Below, piece by piece: positions 46,775-56,627 of a DNA stretch of 64,000 bases (positions within the stretch are counted from its first letter, which is position 1; each line of letters opens with the position of its first letter). Source of the stretch: Ideonella sp. MAG2 (GTDB taxonomy: Bacteria; Pseudomonadota; Gammaproteobacteria; Burkholderiales; Burkholderiaceae_C); contig PTEU01000001.1 of the NCBI GenBank assembly GCA_004359425.1, positions 1,482,502 through 1,546,501 of the forward strand, read 5' to 3'. The notes beneath the pieces were generated by a model. That model was given only the letters and a program-made list of their open reading frames with translations, had not been told where the DNA came from and ran no database searches. The translations under genes and the position numbers were made by a program.

Positions 46775-47290
46775 TCACTGATCCAAGATCATCGGCTTGA
46801 ATCGACGGTCATCCCCGTAGAGGAAAGTCTCACGAAACTTCCAAGGCTTGGGCAAACGCCCCACCTCGCCAAACGGGGCGGCTCGGCGAACCGCCTCTTT
46901 GGCCAGCTCCACAGTGTCCTTGGCTTGCGTGGGCACGCGCACCACATCGATGCGGTCAATGCTGCCATCGGCCTTGACCGTAATGTCCAACACCGGGATG
47001 GCCAGCAGCGGGTCTGGTGGGGTGCCCGTATAACTTTTGTCGGGATTGGCGGCCACCATACGCTTGGCAGCGCGCAAGCGGTACTCGTCCCAGGTTCTCA
47101 CAGCACCTTGCACACTCGGTAGCCCCGCCTCTGGCAGGGCGTTGGGGGCAGATGGCGCGGAGGCATTGGGCTTGGCCGGGGCCTGGGGCGCGCGGTGCGC
47201 GCAGCCAGATACCAGCGCGGTCACCGCCGCCGCCAAGGCTGCACCCATCACCATCACGGACCGCCCTAGCGCGGTATCAACGAAGCGCAC
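46775..47290 (-). CDS. TonB-C-terminal-like lipoprotein between uvrC and pgsA
   Basis: 171 residues. The N-terminal region with RFVDTALGR, then a hydrophobic core and [10 protein letters not shown], is a lipoprotein signal with Cys lipidated. I chose ATG 47290 because it supplies the basic n-region, though 47254 is possible. A Pro/Ala linker leads to a C-terminal domain resembling TonB/TolA ([35 protein letters not shown]). The domain may contact an envelope partner, but the role is unknown. It overlaps the uvrC 3' end by 14 bases, so it belongs to the uvrC-pgsA unit. Confidence 0.65.
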   Translation of the reverse strand: MRFVDTALGRSVMVMGAALAAAVTALVSGCAHRAPQAPAKPNASAPSAPNALPEAGLPSVQGAVRTWDEYRLRAAKRMVAANPDKSYTGTPPDPLLAIPVLDITVKADGSIDRIDVVRVPTQAKDTVELAKEAVRRAAPFGEVGRLPKPWKFRETFLYGDDRRFKPMILDQ

Positions 47291-49379
47291 GATAAATCTC
47301 CATCGCTAAATCTTTTGAAATCCCGTCCACGGTGGCCAAGTCTTCCACACTGGCCGCCGCCACACCTTTGACACCGCCGAATCTTTGCAACAGCCGTGCG
47401 CGCTTTTTGGGGCCAACGCCTGGAATATCTTCCAAGCGGCTGCCACCCGTGCGCACGCTGGCCCGCTTGGCCCGCATGCCGGTGATGGCAAAGCGGTGCG
47501 CTTCGTCGCGAATCTGGGCCACCAGCATCAAGGCCGCTGCGTCCGGTGGCAGGCTCAGCTTGTCCCGGCCATCGGCAAACACCAACTCTTCCAGCCCGAC
47601 TTTACGCCCCTCGCCTTTCTCAACGCCGACCAACAAGCTGAGCGGCAGGCCCAGTTGCTCAAACACCTCTCGGGCCACACCGATTTGGCCCTTGCCGCCG
47701 TCCACCAACACCACATCCGGCAGGCGTAACTTGGCGGCCACTGGCGCGCCACCCTGCTCGGCGGCAGCTTCGCGCCAGGCCTGCGCCAGCGGGCTGTAGC
47801 GACGCGTCAAGACCTGGCGCATGGCCGCATAGTCATCGCCACCGGTGATGCCTTCGATATTGAAGCGCCGGTATTCGGCGGTGGCCATGCGATGGTTTTC
47901 AAACACCACGCACGAGGCTTGTGTGGCTTCACCCGCCGTGTGGCTGATATCAAAACACTCGATGCGCACTTGGTCCAAGTCGTCGACCGCCAAGTCCAAG
48001 ACCTCCACCAGGGCCCGCGTGCGCTCACGCTGAGAGCCCTCTTCGGACAACAAGCGGGCCAGCGCCAGCTCGCAACCCGTGATCGCCATGTCCAACCATG
48101 CTCGTCGCTGCTCACGCGGTTGATGCTGGGCTTGCAGCTTGACGCCGGTTTGCTCTCCCAAGGCTTTGAGCAATGTTTTGTCCACAGCGTGGCTGGTCAC
48201 CAGGAGTGGCGGTGGAGCCCCATTCAGATAGTGTTGACCAATGAACGCTTCCAAGACTTGCTGTTCCGCCAGAGCCAGGGTTTGAGCTGGGCTGGACTCC
48301 GGCGCTGCGGGCTCATCCTCTCCCGTCACCACCTCGGCCAAAGCCGTGGCATCTTCCACATGGCTGGGGAAGAAAGCACGGTCACCCAGGTGTCGCCCAC
48401 CCCGCACCATGGCCAGGTTCACACAAGCCCGGCCACCCGCCAACTTCACGGCCAAGATGTCCACGTCCCGAATGGCCGAAGAGGCCGAGCTTTCGTCCAC
48501 TGCCTGCTGGTGTTGCACCTTGGACAGCAGCGAGATGCGGTTACGCAGCTCTGCCGCCTTCTCAAAAGCCAGCACTTCCGCATGCGCCATCATCTCGGCC
48601 TGCAGTTCGTCCATCACCTGCTGTTGCTCGCCCAGCAAAAAGCGCTCTGTGGACAAGACATCGCGCTGGTAGTCCTCCTGAGAAATCAGCCCCACACAGG
48701 GGCCGGAACAGCGGCGGATCTGATACAGCAGGCAGGGCCTGGAGCGGTTGTTGAAGACCGCGTCTTCGCAGGTGCGCAGGCGAAAAACCTTTTGAATGAG
48801 CTGGATGGCCTCTCGCACTGCCCAAGCGTTGGGGTAGGGGCCGAAGTAGCGATGTCGGCGGTCCACCGCCCCACGGTAATAGGCCACGCGGGAAAAGCGC
48901 GCCGCCGTGACAGAGGCTTTGGCATCTTGCGCCCGTGTTCCGGTCAGCTTGATATAGGGGTAGCTCTTGTCGTCCCTGAACAAGATGTTGAACTTGGGGT
49001 TCAGGGCCTTGATCAGGTTGTTTTCCAGCAGCAAGGCTTCGGCCTCGCTGCGCACAACCGTGGTCTCTAGGCGCGCAATGCGGGCCACCATCAAGCCTAT
49101 GCGGGTTCCGCCCAGGTCTTTTTGAAAGTAGCTGGACACCCGCTTCTTCAGGCTGGCGGCTTTGCCCACATACAAAACCTGATCAGCGCTGTCGAAATAG
49201 CGATAGACCCCAGGGAGGGCAGGTAAGGCGGCCACCTCCGCCAGCAGGCGTTCGCGCAGGGCCGCATCCGGCAGGGGGGCGGCTGCAGGCGGCTCAGGGG
49301 CCAAGCTCGCTGCGTGAGCCGGTGGCTCAACAAGCGGTTCAGCGGGTGGGGGAGACCGCAAGGGCCGATGGCGGCCCAA
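47277..49379 (-). CDS. uvrC: UvrABC system protein C
   Basis: About 700 residues. N-terminal GIY-YIG nuclease ([20 protein letters not shown], the 3' incision), then YPYIKLTG and [15 protein letters not shown], a UVR domain, an RNase-H-like C-terminal nuclease ([34 protein letters not shown]), and a final HhH pair ([18 protein letters not shown]). It makes both cuts in nucleotide-excision repair with UvrA and UvrB. The start is uncertain. No ATG is in frame before the GIY domain, and TTG at 49379 or 49304 is the best guess. A frame open to 49871 is antisense to efp and not used. Confidence 0.92.
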   Translation of the reverse strand: MGRHRPLRSPPPAEPLVEPPAHAASLAPEPPAAAPLPDAALRERLLAEVAALPALPGVYRYFDSADQVLYVGKAASLKKRVSSYFQKDLGGTRIGLMVARIARLETTVVRSEAEALLLENNLIKALNPKFNILFRDDKSYPYIKLTGTRAQDAKASVTAARFSRVAYYRGAVDRRHRYFGPYPNAWAVREAIQLIQKVFRLRTCEDAVFNNRSRPCLLYQIRRCSGPCVGLISQEDYQRDVLSTERFLLGEQQQVMDELQAEMMAHAEVLAFEKAAELRNRISLLSKVQHQQAVDESSASSAIRDVDILAVKLAGGRACVNLAMVRGGRHLGDRAFFPSHVEDATALAEVVTGEDEPAAPESSPAQTLALAEQQVLEAFIGQHYLNGAPPPLLVTSHAVDKTLLKALGEQTGVKLQAQHQPREQRRAWLDMAITGCELALARLLSEEGSQRERTRALVEVLDLAVDDLDQVRIECFDISHTAGEATQASCVVFENHRMATAEYRRFNIEGITGGDDYAAMRQVLTRRYSPLAQAWREAAAEQGGAPVAAKLRLPDVVLVDGGKGQIGVAREVFEQLGLPLSLLVGVEKGEGRKVGLEELVFADGRDKLSLPPDAAALMLVAQIRDEAHRFAITGMRAKRASVRTGGSRLEDIPGVGPKKRARLLQRFGGVKGVAAASVEDLATVDGISKDLAMEIYRALR

Positions 49380-49390
49380 ACCAAGCCTGA

Positions 49391-49396
49391 TAGAAT
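49391..49396 (+). promoter_or_regulatory. Possible -10 box of efp
   Basis: TAGAAT lies 77 bases before the efp ATG, near the divergent uvrC start. GATAGAATC is a frequent -10 context in Burkholderiales. No clear -35 is seen. Confidence 0.3.
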
Positions 49397-49472
49397 CGCG
49401 GGTTTTCCGCCTGGGGTGAACGTGGTGCCTGAATGTGGCCCCCTGCCCCGCTACACGAATCTGGAATCCACC

Positions 49473-50027
49473 ATGAAAACCGCACAGGAAATCCGCGCCG
49501 GCAACGTGATCATGCAGGGCAAAGACCCCATGGTCGTGCTCAAGACCGAATACAGCCGTGGAGGCCGTGGTGCCGCCACCGTGCGCATCAAGATGAAGAG
49601 CCTGCTCAGCGGTTTCGGTGCAGAAACCGTGTTCAAGGCCGACGACAAGATGGACCAGATCATTCTGGACAAGAAAGAGTGCACCTACACCTACTTCGCT
49701 GACCCGATGTATGTGTTCATGGACGCCGAGTACAACCAGTTCGAGGTGGAAGCCGAGAACATGGGTGACGCCATCTCCTACCTCGAAGACAACATGACCG
49801 TTGAAGTCGTGTTCTACGACGGCAAGGCCATCTCGGTGGAACTGCCCACCACCGTGGTGCGCGAGATCCAAACCGACCCCGCCGTCAAGGGCGACACCTC
49901 AGGCAAGGTGCTCAAGCCCGCCAAGATCGTCGGCACCGGCTTCGAAATCTCCGTGCCCATCTTCGTGGAAAACGGCGACAAGATCGAAATCGACACCCGT
50001 ACCCACGAGTACCGCAAGCGCGTCTGA
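49473..50027 (+). CDS. efp: Translation elongation factor P
   Basis: 184 residues, ATG at 49473. It relieves ribosome stalling at polyproline. The N-terminal KOW-like domain carries the modification loop [15 protein letters not shown], whose tip is Arg, at about residue 32, as in species using EarP rhamnosylation rather than beta-lysylation. The central and C-terminal OB domains read [19 protein letters not shown] and [19 protein letters not shown], and the end is HEYRKRV. It diverges from uvrC and is followed by a good terminator. The efp-earP link can be inferred, but earP is not in the window. Confidence 0.95.
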   Translation: MKTAQEIRAGNVIMQGKDPMVVLKTEYSRGGRGAATVRIKMKSLLSGFGAETVFKADDKMDQIILDKKECTYTYFADPMYVFMDAEYNQFEVEAENMGDAISYLEDNMTVEVVFYDGKAISVELPTTVVREIQTDPAVKGDTSGKVLKPAKIVGTGFEISVPIFVENGDKIEIDTRTHEYRKRV

Positions 50028-50046
50028 GCGTCTCTCGCTCCGCTCC

Positions 50047-50069
50047 AAGGCACCTACGGGTGCCTTTTT
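50047..50069 (+). terminator. Intrinsic terminator after efp
   Basis: An 8-bp stem AAGGCACC/GGTGCCTT with loop TACG, ending in TTTTT, 20 bases after the efp stop. Confidence 0.9.
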
Positions 50070-50090
50070 CATGTCTGCGACACTTGGCTC

Positions 50091-51047
50091 ATGAGTGCCT
50101 TCGACCCTCAGCATGCCCTGACCGCACCCTTTCGCATGCAGCCCGGTTTGCGCAAGCTGGCCCCTGGTAGCCCGCAACTGACTCCCTTGCGGCCGGGTGA
50201 CAAGCACCTGCGCGAGAAGCAAACGGTGCTCTCGCATTGGCCCGATCAAGCATTGCTCCAGACTCCAGGCTTTGACGCAGGCCCCGCCTTGCAAGCATTG
50301 GCTCAACACGCCCACTGCGAGCACCCCGACGCCTTTGAATGGCGTGACGACGGGGCATGGCACGCGCGCTGGCTGGGCTGGCGCGTTGACGCTGAAGGCC
50401 GCGTGACGCAATCCCACGGCCATTGGCCCGACGCCGGGCCTTGCCTGCAAGGCCTTGCACCTCAGTGGCGGCGAGCGGCCTTGCTGTGCCTGGCCTTTGC
50501 TGAGGACTTTGCGATTCTTGAAGCGCAAAGCACGCGCGTCCCCTGGTTAGCCGTTTGCCTGCCCTCGCATTGGGCACCCGAGGAGAAAGTGGGCTTGCGC
50601 TTTGCCGAACTGCACGGGCCGGTGGCCGACAACGCTTTGCTATTGGCCGCGAGTGAACATCTGGTCCAACTGGTCACCCGCCCTCAGCGCTGGGAGCGCT
50701 TTGTGTGGACGGTGAGCTCGCACCCACGCCTGCATGCCCACCCCTTACGCACAGACCCAGAGCGCTGGCCGTCAACCCTCAACCCAGAGGCTTTGGTGAA
50801 CATCGCATGGTGGCGCACCGAGCGGCAAACCTTCATCCCCTTGCCCGAACAGGGCCAAGCCGTCTTCACCATCCACACCACCGTCACCCCGCTGCGCCAA
50901 GCCGTGCAGGACCCAGCACTGGCCGCCCGCCTGCGTGCCAGCTTGGCCAGCATGAGCCCCGCAGTCTTGGACTATCGCGGCCTGACCAACGCGCAGGCTC
51001 GATTGCTGGCCTGGCTGGATCAGCACACCCAAGGCCACAGCCCATGA
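50091..51047 (+). CDS. DUF3445 protein, heme-dependent oxidative N-demethylase-like
   Basis: 318 residues, ATG 50091. The segment PFRMQPGLRKL at the start, AFAEDFAILEAQSTRVPWLAVCLPSHWAPEEKVG in its two halves, the VAD-x-ALLLAASEHLVQL region and SERQT-like WWRTERQTFIPLP are marks of DUF3445 (HODM family). Characterised relatives use heme and a PAS-like fold to demethylate dimethylamine. In most bacteria the substrate is unknown. Its TGA overlaps the mnmC ATG, a coupling that may be positional only. Confidence 0.8.
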   Translation: MSAFDPQHALTAPFRMQPGLRKLAPGSPQLTPLRPGDKHLREKQTVLSHWPDQALLQTPGFDAGPALQALAQHAHCEHPDAFEWRDDGAWHARWLGWRVDAEGRVTQSHGHWPDAGPCLQGLAPQWRRAALLCLAFAEDFAILEAQSTRVPWLAVCLPSHWAPEEKVGLRFAELHGPVADNALLLAASEHLVQLVTRPQRWERFVWTVSSHPRLHAHPLRTDPERWPSTLNPEALVNIAWWRTERQTFIPLPEQGQAVFTIHTTVTPLRQAVQDPALAARLRASLASMSPAVLDYRGLTNAQARLLAWLDQHTQGHSP

Positions 51048-52891
51048 TGCCGGTGCTCGGGCCGGGGCTGTGGCAGGGCCTCGCGCGCTTTGTGGTCGTC
51101 CACACCGCCTGGGATGCGGGCAAGCACTTTCTCGCCACCTGGCACGCCTGGAGGACCGATGCGCATCGGCCAGGTCACTTGGTCTATGTGGCCTTCAGCC
51201 CACTCCCCTGCTTGCCGCCCGCTGCCGACCCGACAGATACAGGCCCCGCTGCGGCGCTAACGGCGCAACTGCACCAAGCCTGGCCCGCCCTCTGCCCCGG
51301 TTTGCAGGTACTCCACTTTGAACAGGGTGCGGTGCAACTCTGGTTGATGCTGGGGCCGCTCGCCAGCAGCCTGTCCCAGCTCCAAGCCAGCGCTCATGCC
51401 CTGCTGCTGGTGCCCAGTGCGGCCCTGGAGCCACAGCGTTTGTATGGGGCTTGCGCCCGCTTGGCCGCGCCTGGCGCAGTGGCACTCACCCCCGACAGCC
51501 CGGCAGCCCGCCAGGGGCTTCAAACCGCTGGCTTTGTGCTGGGTGCCGCAGGGAGCCTGCTCAAAGCGCAGCGCCCTGCCCCGCAAGCACCTGGCTTTCG
51601 CCCCTTGCCCCCAGCACCACGCGGACGACGCCCAGCACAGCGGCATCGCCATGCCGTGGTCATTGGTGCGGGTTTGGCGGGTGCTTCGGCCGCTCGCGCA
51701 CTGGCTGCGCAGGGACTGGCTGTGACGGTGCTTGAGCAAGCGCCCCAAGCGGCACAGCAAGCCTCGGGCAATGTGGCAGGGCTCTTTCACAGCGTGGTGC
51801 ATGCACAAGACGGTGCACATGCGCTGCTGTTGAGAGCCGCCGCCTTGTGGGCCGCGCCACACTATGCAGCGCTCCTGAACGCGGGGGCCCTGGGCGAGGT
51901 CGGCGGGCTGCTGCGCGGGCTGCTAGAAGGGCATGAAGATGCCCCCAAAGCGCACCCGTCCCCACCTGACATCACTGAGCTGCGGGCCTTGCTGCACACC
52001 TTGGGCCTCCCGCCCGAGCATGTACAGGCGCTGGAGGCGCCCCAGGCCAGCAGCGTGGCCGGCCTCCCCCTGCCCTTTGCGGCATGGCTGTTCGGGCAAG
52101 CAGGGTGGATGAACCCGCCCAGCGTGGTGCGCGCCTGGCTGGCCCAACCTGGCGTGCAATTGCGAACCAACAGCACTGTGGACGCCCTCCGCTGGGACGA
52201 ACAGCGCCAGCAATGGCAAGCCTTGAGCGTGCAAGGCCAGACGGTGGCCGAGGCCGACATCATGGTGGTGGCCTCGGCCCACAGCAGTGCGCGCCTCTTG
52301 GCCCCTTGGACGGATGCGGCCGACTGGCCCCTGGAGACCACACGCGGCCAAGTCACCCAGCTCTCAGCCGCGCAATGTGAGCGCTGGGGCGTCCCACGCC
52401 CGCGCCTGCCCCTGGCCAGTGGTGCTTATGCCTTGAGCCTGCCCCCGCAGTTGGGGGGTGGCCTGCTGTGCGGTGCAACCAAGCAGTGGGACGATGCCGA
52501 CCCTCAGGTGCGTAACTCAGACCATCAGCACAACTTGCAGCAACTTCAGAGCTTGACCGGATGGTGCCCCCCTGGCAACGACATGGGCGATACGTTGCAG
52601 GGCCGTGTGGGTTGGCGGCTGGCCACACAAGACCGCCTGCCGCTGGTGGGGCCAGTCGCCGCCCTGTCTGAACTGCAGGGCCTGCGCCAACTGGAACAGC
52701 CCCGCCATGTGCCGCGCGTGCCAGGGCTCTACACCCTGACCGCCTTGGGCGCTCGCGGCTTGACCGTGGCCCCGCTGCTCGGGGAGGTGCTGGCAGCTTG
52801 GGTCACCGGTGCGCCCATGCCACTGCCCACCAAAATCTTGGACACCATTGACGCGGCTCGCTTTGTGTCGCGCGCCCGACGCCAGCCCTGA
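51044..52891 (+). CDS. mnmC: MnmC-like tRNA modification protein with intact FAD oxidase and degenerate methyltransferase domain
   Basis: 615 residues from ATG 51044 (overlap ATGA with the previous gene). The C-terminal FAD oxidase domain starts VVIGAGLAGASAARALAAQG and VTVLEQAP, keeps QASGNVAGLFHSVVHA, ETTRGQVTQL, GGGLLCGATKQ and RLPLVGP, and ends in LTALGARGLTVAPL. This removes the carboxymethyl group from cmnm5s2U34 of tRNA. The N-terminal domain, normally the SAM methyltransferase, keeps HFLATWHAWR but has HTAWDAGK where the glycine-rich SAM loop should be and lacks the DAF-x-P-x-x-NPxxW motif. It is probably not a working methyltransferase. The stop sits against a MITE-like element. Confidence 0.85.
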   Translation: MMPVLGPGLWQGLARFVVVHTAWDAGKHFLATWHAWRTDAHRPGHLVYVAFSPLPCLPPAADPTDTGPAAALTAQLHQAWPALCPGLQVLHFEQGAVQLWLMLGPLASSLSQLQASAHALLLVPSAALEPQRLYGACARLAAPGAVALTPDSPAARQGLQTAGFVLGAAGSLLKAQRPAPQAPGFRPLPPAPRGRRPAQRHRHAVVIGAGLAGASAARALAAQGLAVTVLEQAPQAAQQASGNVAGLFHSVVHAQDGAHALLLRAAALWAAPHYAALLNAGALGEVGGLLRGLLEGHEDAPKAHPSPPDITELRALLHTLGLPPEHVQALEAPQASSVAGLPLPFAAWLFGQAGWMNPPSVVRAWLAQPGVQLRTNSTVDALRWDEQRQQWQALSVQGQTVAEADIMVVASAHSSARLLAPWTDAADWPLETTRGQVTQLSAAQCERWGVPRPRLPLASGAYALSLPPQLGGGLLCGATKQWDDADPQVRNSDHQHNLQQLQSLTGWCPPGNDMGDTLQGRVGWRLATQDRLPLVGPVAALSELQGLRQLEQPRHVPRVPGLYTLTALGARGLTVAPLLGEVLAAWVTGAPMPLPTKILDTIDAARFVSRARRQP

Positions 52892-52898
52892 GCCCTTA

Positions 52899-53137
52899 AA
52901 CCTAGATTCGGCAGTTGAACGCTATGCGCCGCCTGAAACCGCAAATGGATCAACAGCTTATAAGCATTGCGCCTGTCACCAATTGGGTGAAGTCGCTGCG
53001 TGGTCGCTGGTCTGCCGCTTCAGGCCTCTGGCGTCGTTGCTCCCACCTGCTGGACAGAGAGTCCAGCAGGCGCTCACGCCTAGCCAGAGCCCTGCCTCGA
53101 CAGCCCCTCGACCACGCCCAACTACCGAATCTAGGTT
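52899..53137. mobile_element. MITE-like element with 19-bp terminal inverted repeats
   Basis: AACCTAGATTCGGCAGTTG at 52899-52917 and its inverse CAACTACCGAATCTAGGTT at 53119-53137 match at 18 of 19 positions and bound 239 bp. GAGCCC occurs three bases outside each end (52890-52895 and 53141-53146), a possible target duplication. Inside is a 10-bp hairpin CCTGCTGGAC/GTCCAGCAGG (53046-53070). No transposase gene is present. The left flank overlaps the mnmC stop codon. Confidence 0.65.
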
Positions 53138-53167
53138 ACAGAGCCCGCATGCGCGAACCCAAGGGCC

Positions 53168-53344
53168 TCACTGGCTCTGGGGAGGCTCCAGAGGTGGCGT
53201 ATCAGCAGCGGGCTCTGCACCCGCCTCATCATCCTGTGCCAAAGGGGGCAAGCCTGCGGCTTTGCGGGCCGCCTTCTCTTCTTTCTTGCGCTTCTTGGCC
53301 AACTCACGTTGGCGCTTTTCGTAGCCGTAATTTGGGGTCGCCAC
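53168..53344 (-). CDS. Small conserved basic protein of unknown function
   Basis: 58 residues. GTG at 53344 is chosen because AAGGA lies seven bases before it and the protein then begins (V)ATPNYGYEKRQRELAKKRKK, which is like small proteins (PNYGFEKRQxE-type) widespread in Burkholderiales. The sequence continues EEKAARKAAGLPPLAQDD and has an acidic Pro/Ala tail. A charged helix with no membrane or zinc motif. The function is not known to me. It lies between the MITE-like element and rpiA on the minus strand. Confidence 0.7.
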   Translation of the reverse strand: MATPNYGYEKRQRELAKKRKKEEKAARKAAGLPPLAQDDEAGAEPAADTPPLEPPQSQ

Positions 53345-53474
53345 AGGCAGTCCTTGTAGTGAGTGAGGGGGCACATGCCCCCGAAAGGAGCCTTGGGCAG
53401 TGGTGCGGCGCGGGCCGAGGTGCACCAACCACCGGCATCAGGATACAAGCAAATGGGGCTGACTCGCCCCGGCT

Positions 53475-54143
53475 TCATCGCGTGAAGCTCAAAGTACGCA
53501 CCCCGCTGGGGGTGCCCAGCAGGCAGACCTGGGCGGCATGGCGCGCAAAAATACCCACGCTGACCACGCCAGGCCATTGGTTGACCTCAGCCTCCATGGC
53601 ACGCGGGTCACTGATCTTCAGGCCCCGTACGTCCACAATGATGTTGCCGTTGTCGGTCACCACGCCAGTGCGAACACTGGCTTGGCCACCATAAGCCGAC
53701 TCGAAGCGACGTGCCACCTGTGCCGCCGCCATGGGGATGACCTCCACCGGCAGCGGGAAGGCACCCAAGGTGTCGACCAGCTTGGATTCATCAGCAATGC
53801 AGACAAAAGCTTGGGCCAAATCGGCGACGATTTTTTCGCGCGTCAGCGCGGCACCACCGCCTTTGATCATGCAACCCGCGTGGTCAATTTCGTCGGCACC
53901 ATCCACATAGACGGGCAGGGAGCTGACCTCGCTGGCCTCAAAGACCTTGATGCCGTGCGCCTGCAAGCGCTCCGTGCTCTTGACCGAGCTGGAGACTGCG
54001 CCCTTGATCTGGTGTTTCATGGTGGCCAAGGCGTCGATGAAGCAGTTCACCGTTGAGCCTGTGCCCACCCCCACGATGCTGCCCTCCACCACATGGGCCA
54101 AAGCAGCTTGCCCAACCAGGGCCTTGAGTTCGTCTTGCGTCAT
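53475..54143 (-). CDS. rpiA: Ribose-5-phosphate isomerase A
   Basis: 222 residues, complete. It interconverts ribose 5-phosphate and ribulose 5-phosphate. Motifs seen are [16 protein letters not shown] (phosphate loop), [19 protein letters not shown] with catalytic Asp, and [14 protein letters not shown] with the catalytic Glu/Lys. The ATG at 54143 overlaps the stop of the upstream NYN gene (ATGA), so both are in one unit. The 130 bases before the small-protein gene downstream hold no visible terminator. Confidence 0.96.
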   Translation of the reverse strand: MTQDELKALVGQAALAHVVEGSIVGVGTGSTVNCFIDALATMKHQIKGAVSSSVKSTERLQAHGIKVFEASEVSSLPVYVDGADEIDHAGCMIKGGGAALTREKIVADLAQAFVCIADESKLVDTLGAFPLPVEVIPMAAAQVARRFESAYGGQASVRTGVVTDNGNIIVDVRGLKISDPRAMEAEVNQWPGVVSVGIFARHAAQVCLLGTPSGVRTLSFTR

Positions 54144-55141
54144 AGCGTGGGATTATCGCCGGGCTCGGCGGGCAGGCCGCCCTCGTCGCGAAGATGAATC
54201 TCCACAGCGTTCGGCCCTCTCTCTGTGCTGATCACCCTGAAGCGCACTGGAGAGCCCGCGCTCAAATCTGCCAACTCACAGTTTTGCAATGCACTGAAGT
54301 GGAAGAACAGATTGGTCTGAGCGCCCTCGGGCCGGATGAAGCCGTAGCCTTTGTCGGTGTTGACGTTGGCTATCGTGCCTTGGCTGGCCTGCATCAAGAG
54401 CTGTGGGTCGTCTTGAGCGCGGTTGGCCGGTGCCGTGCTAGCAGCCTCAGGTGCTGAGCTGGATGAGGTAGCGTCGCGGACGCGCTGCACAAAAATCTGC
54501 GCCACGGCAGAGTCTCGCTGGCGGCCCCGGCTGTCGATCTCATCGGCCATCATCACCGGGTAGGTGGCTTCGTTGATCAGTGCCTGCGAGGTCCGCGTCG
54601 CGATCGTGCGGCCCTCACGCTGGAACTCAAAGTCCCAGGCCAGCAGCATGACCCGGGTGCCTAAGGTGTTGAGCTTGCGCACCAAGGGCACAAAGTCGCC
54701 ATCACCGGTGATCAGCACCGTCACATCAAAGTGCTTTTGCACGGCCAGCTCAAAGGCCTCCAGTGCAAACCAAACGTCAATGCCTTTTTCAGAGATATCG
54801 CCCTGCGCATCGGCGGTGACGGGAAGAAAGTGCAGGGTCACGCCCTCACGGATCAAGACATCGTCAAATTGCCGCTCGCGAAACAACACGTCTTGCGCTT
54901 GCGCCAACTTCGCCGGCAAGCGCCCCCGAAAGTAGTGCGCATCGACGATCTGGCAAAAGCGCTTTTCCACGCTCTCTTGCTGGGCCACTTGTTCACGGAT
55001 GAACTCATGCAGGCCGCCAATGGAGAGCCTAGCGCGGCGCTCGTGTTCGTAGAGGTAATAGTTGGAAACGTGGGAGAGATAGGTACCGTCATAAAACACC
55101 CCAATGCGCAAGAGGCCGGGATGCTGAGATGTGTTTTTCAC
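54140..55141 (-). CDS. NYN (LabA-like) nuclease with C-terminal cold-shock domain
   Basis: 333 residues. N-terminal PIN/NYN domain with acidic residues: [20 protein letters not shown] (first Asp), [28 protein letters not shown], and the closing [17 protein letters not shown] linker rich in Ser, Ala and Pro (about 225-250) leads to a cold-shock domain: [19 protein letters not shown] and [11 protein letters not shown], with intact RNP1-like motif. NYN proteins are metal-dependent RNases, and the CSD would bind single-stranded RNA. The combination suggests RNA cleavage or decay, but the target is unknown. It is translationally coupled to rpiA. Confidence 0.82.
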   Translation of the reverse strand: MKNTSQHPGLLRIGVFYDGTYLSHVSNYYLYEHERRARLSIGGLHEFIREQVAQQESVEKRFCQIVDAHYFRGRLPAKLAQAQDVLFRERQFDDVLIREGVTLHFLPVTADAQGDISEKGIDVWFALEAFELAVQKHFDVTVLITGDGDFVPLVRKLNTLGTRVMLLAWDFEFQREGRTIATRTSQALINEATYPVMMADEIDSRGRQRDSAVAQIFVQRVRDATSSSSAPEAASTAPANRAQDDPQLLMQASQGTIANVNTDKGYGFIRPEGAQTNLFFHFSALQNCELADLSAGSPVRFRVISTERGPNAVEIHLRDEGGLPAEPGDNPTL

Positions 55142-55252
55142 AGATAAATGAACAAGTTAAGAAGGTTGGACAATAGAGGGCTGCGAGCATCTCATAAATC
55201 GGCCTCGTTCTGAGGCCCAGGCCCACCGGCCATCCCCTGTTTTTCTCTACCC

Positions 55253-55841
55253 ATGGCACTGATTCCCTACGCACTGACCCGCCCTTTTCTCTTCGGCATG
55301 GACCCTGAAGCGGCCCATGAACTGACGCTGGGGCAGGTGGCCAAGCTTCAAAACACGCCCTTGCAGTGCCTGTGGGCCGAGGCCCGGGTGCATGACCCCG
55401 TCACGGTGGCCGGGCTGAAATTTCCTAACCGCGTCGGCTTGGCGGCGGGCTTGGACAAAAACGGCCGCTGCATCGACGGCCTGGGCGCTTTCGGTTTTGG
55501 CTTCATCGAGGTGGGCACGGTCACCCCCAAAGGCCAGCCCGGCAACCCCAAGCCGCGCATGTTCCGTCTGCCCGAGAAAAACGCCCTGATCAACCGACTG
55601 GGCTTTAACAACGAAGGCTTGGCCTCGTTTTTGGCCAATGTGCAGCGAGCTAAGAGCTTCCGAGCGGGAGGCGGTATTCTGGGCCTGAACATTGGCAAAA
55701 ACGCCGCCACACCTATTGAAGATGCGGCCAGCGACTACCTGCTGTGCTTGGACGGCGTCTACCCCCATGCGGACTATGTGACGGTCAATATCTCCAGCCC
55801 CAACACCAAGAACCTGCGCGCGCTGCAAAGTGACGAGGCAG
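55253..55841 (+). CDS. pyrD: Dihydroorotate dehydrogenase (quinone), 3' part missing
   Basis: About 196 residues from ATG 55253. Class 2 PyrD motifs include an N-terminal amphipathic stretch ([21 protein letters not shown]), [43 protein letters not shown] and [20 protein letters not shown]-like [14 protein letters not shown] is the catalytic region. After LQSDEA (about 55841) the sequence enters the minus-strand bufC gene, so the last about 150 residues with the FMN phosphate site are absent. PyrD oxidises dihydroorotate to orotate with quinone in the inner membrane. This is an assembly boundary, and pyrD and bufC need not be neighbours. Confidence 0.9.
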
Positions 55842-56627
55842 CCAAGACTGAAAATCAAAATCACTGTCTTGCACATCAGCCAAAGCCTGAGCCAGGTTGC
55901 GCGCCTCAGCCAAGCGCTGCATGAACTGGCCTTCAGCCACCGTCACTGCGCTGACATGCGTCAACCAGCCCTGCCGCCAGACCAAAGTGACATGGGGTGA
56001 CCGTGCAGACGGGGCCAGCAACTGTGCAATCTCATCCACGTCCGGCTCTGGGTGCTGATGCGCTGCGCGCAAGGCCGCCAGAGGCCACACACTGTGAACA
56101 ATCTGCATGCTCGGCACAATGCACAGGCCTAAATGCTCAGGGTCCACTTCGGCCAAAAGGTGCAGGTCTGCCCTGCCCGACGGCACATCTGCCAAGGTCG
56201 CTGCACGATGCACCACCCAGTCCAAGCGCGCGCAATCAGGCAGCCACGGGAACTCAGCCAGTGGCTCGAAGTGGCCCAACCAATCTGGCAAAGCTTCGCC
56301 CCAGAGAGCAAGGTCGCCCACCACAGGTGGCGACTGCCACCAAAGGTCCCGGGCCAGCACTTTCATCGCTTCGTCACCCACCATGGCGGCCACGGTTGGG
56401 TAAGCCGCCACTAAGGCGCGGTGTGCAACTGCCAAGCCGTTGGCCCGGTAGGCACGCAAACCCGACAGCGCTTGAGCTTGTGCACGAGGCCCAGGCAAGG
56501 CAGCCAAACCGGTGGGTAAGTGAAGGGGTGCCTGAGCTCTCATCACGCTGGCCAAAAAGCTCATCTGTGACAAGGCTTCCGCAACTCCCACCGAGCCCGA
56601 GGGCTCAGGATGCTGGGTCGGGGTCAT
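55842..56627 (-). CDS. bufC: BufC-like partner (DUF2063) of a bufferin operon, C-terminus missing
   Basis: About 260 residues from ATG 56627, overlapping the bufB stop by four bases. The N-terminal half has [43 protein letters not shown] and [26 protein letters not shown], the DUF2063 region that docks the precursor peptide to the MNIO enzyme. The rest is the second domain ending DFDFQSW. Downstream of 55842 comes inverted pyrD, so the last about 10-20 residues and any further operon genes (for example a DoxX-type bufD) are lost. It helps BufB modify the peptide. Not itself catalytic, as far as the family is known. Confidence 0.8.

Noticed and set aside
49380-49871. Extended N-terminus of uvrC
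   Set aside because: This part is antisense to efp and its promoter. The protein family starts shortly before the GIY-YIG domain.
52915-53694. A 259-codon plus-strand ORF
   Set aside because: It runs through the inverted-repeat element and opposite to a small protein gene and rpiA, and has no recognisable domain.
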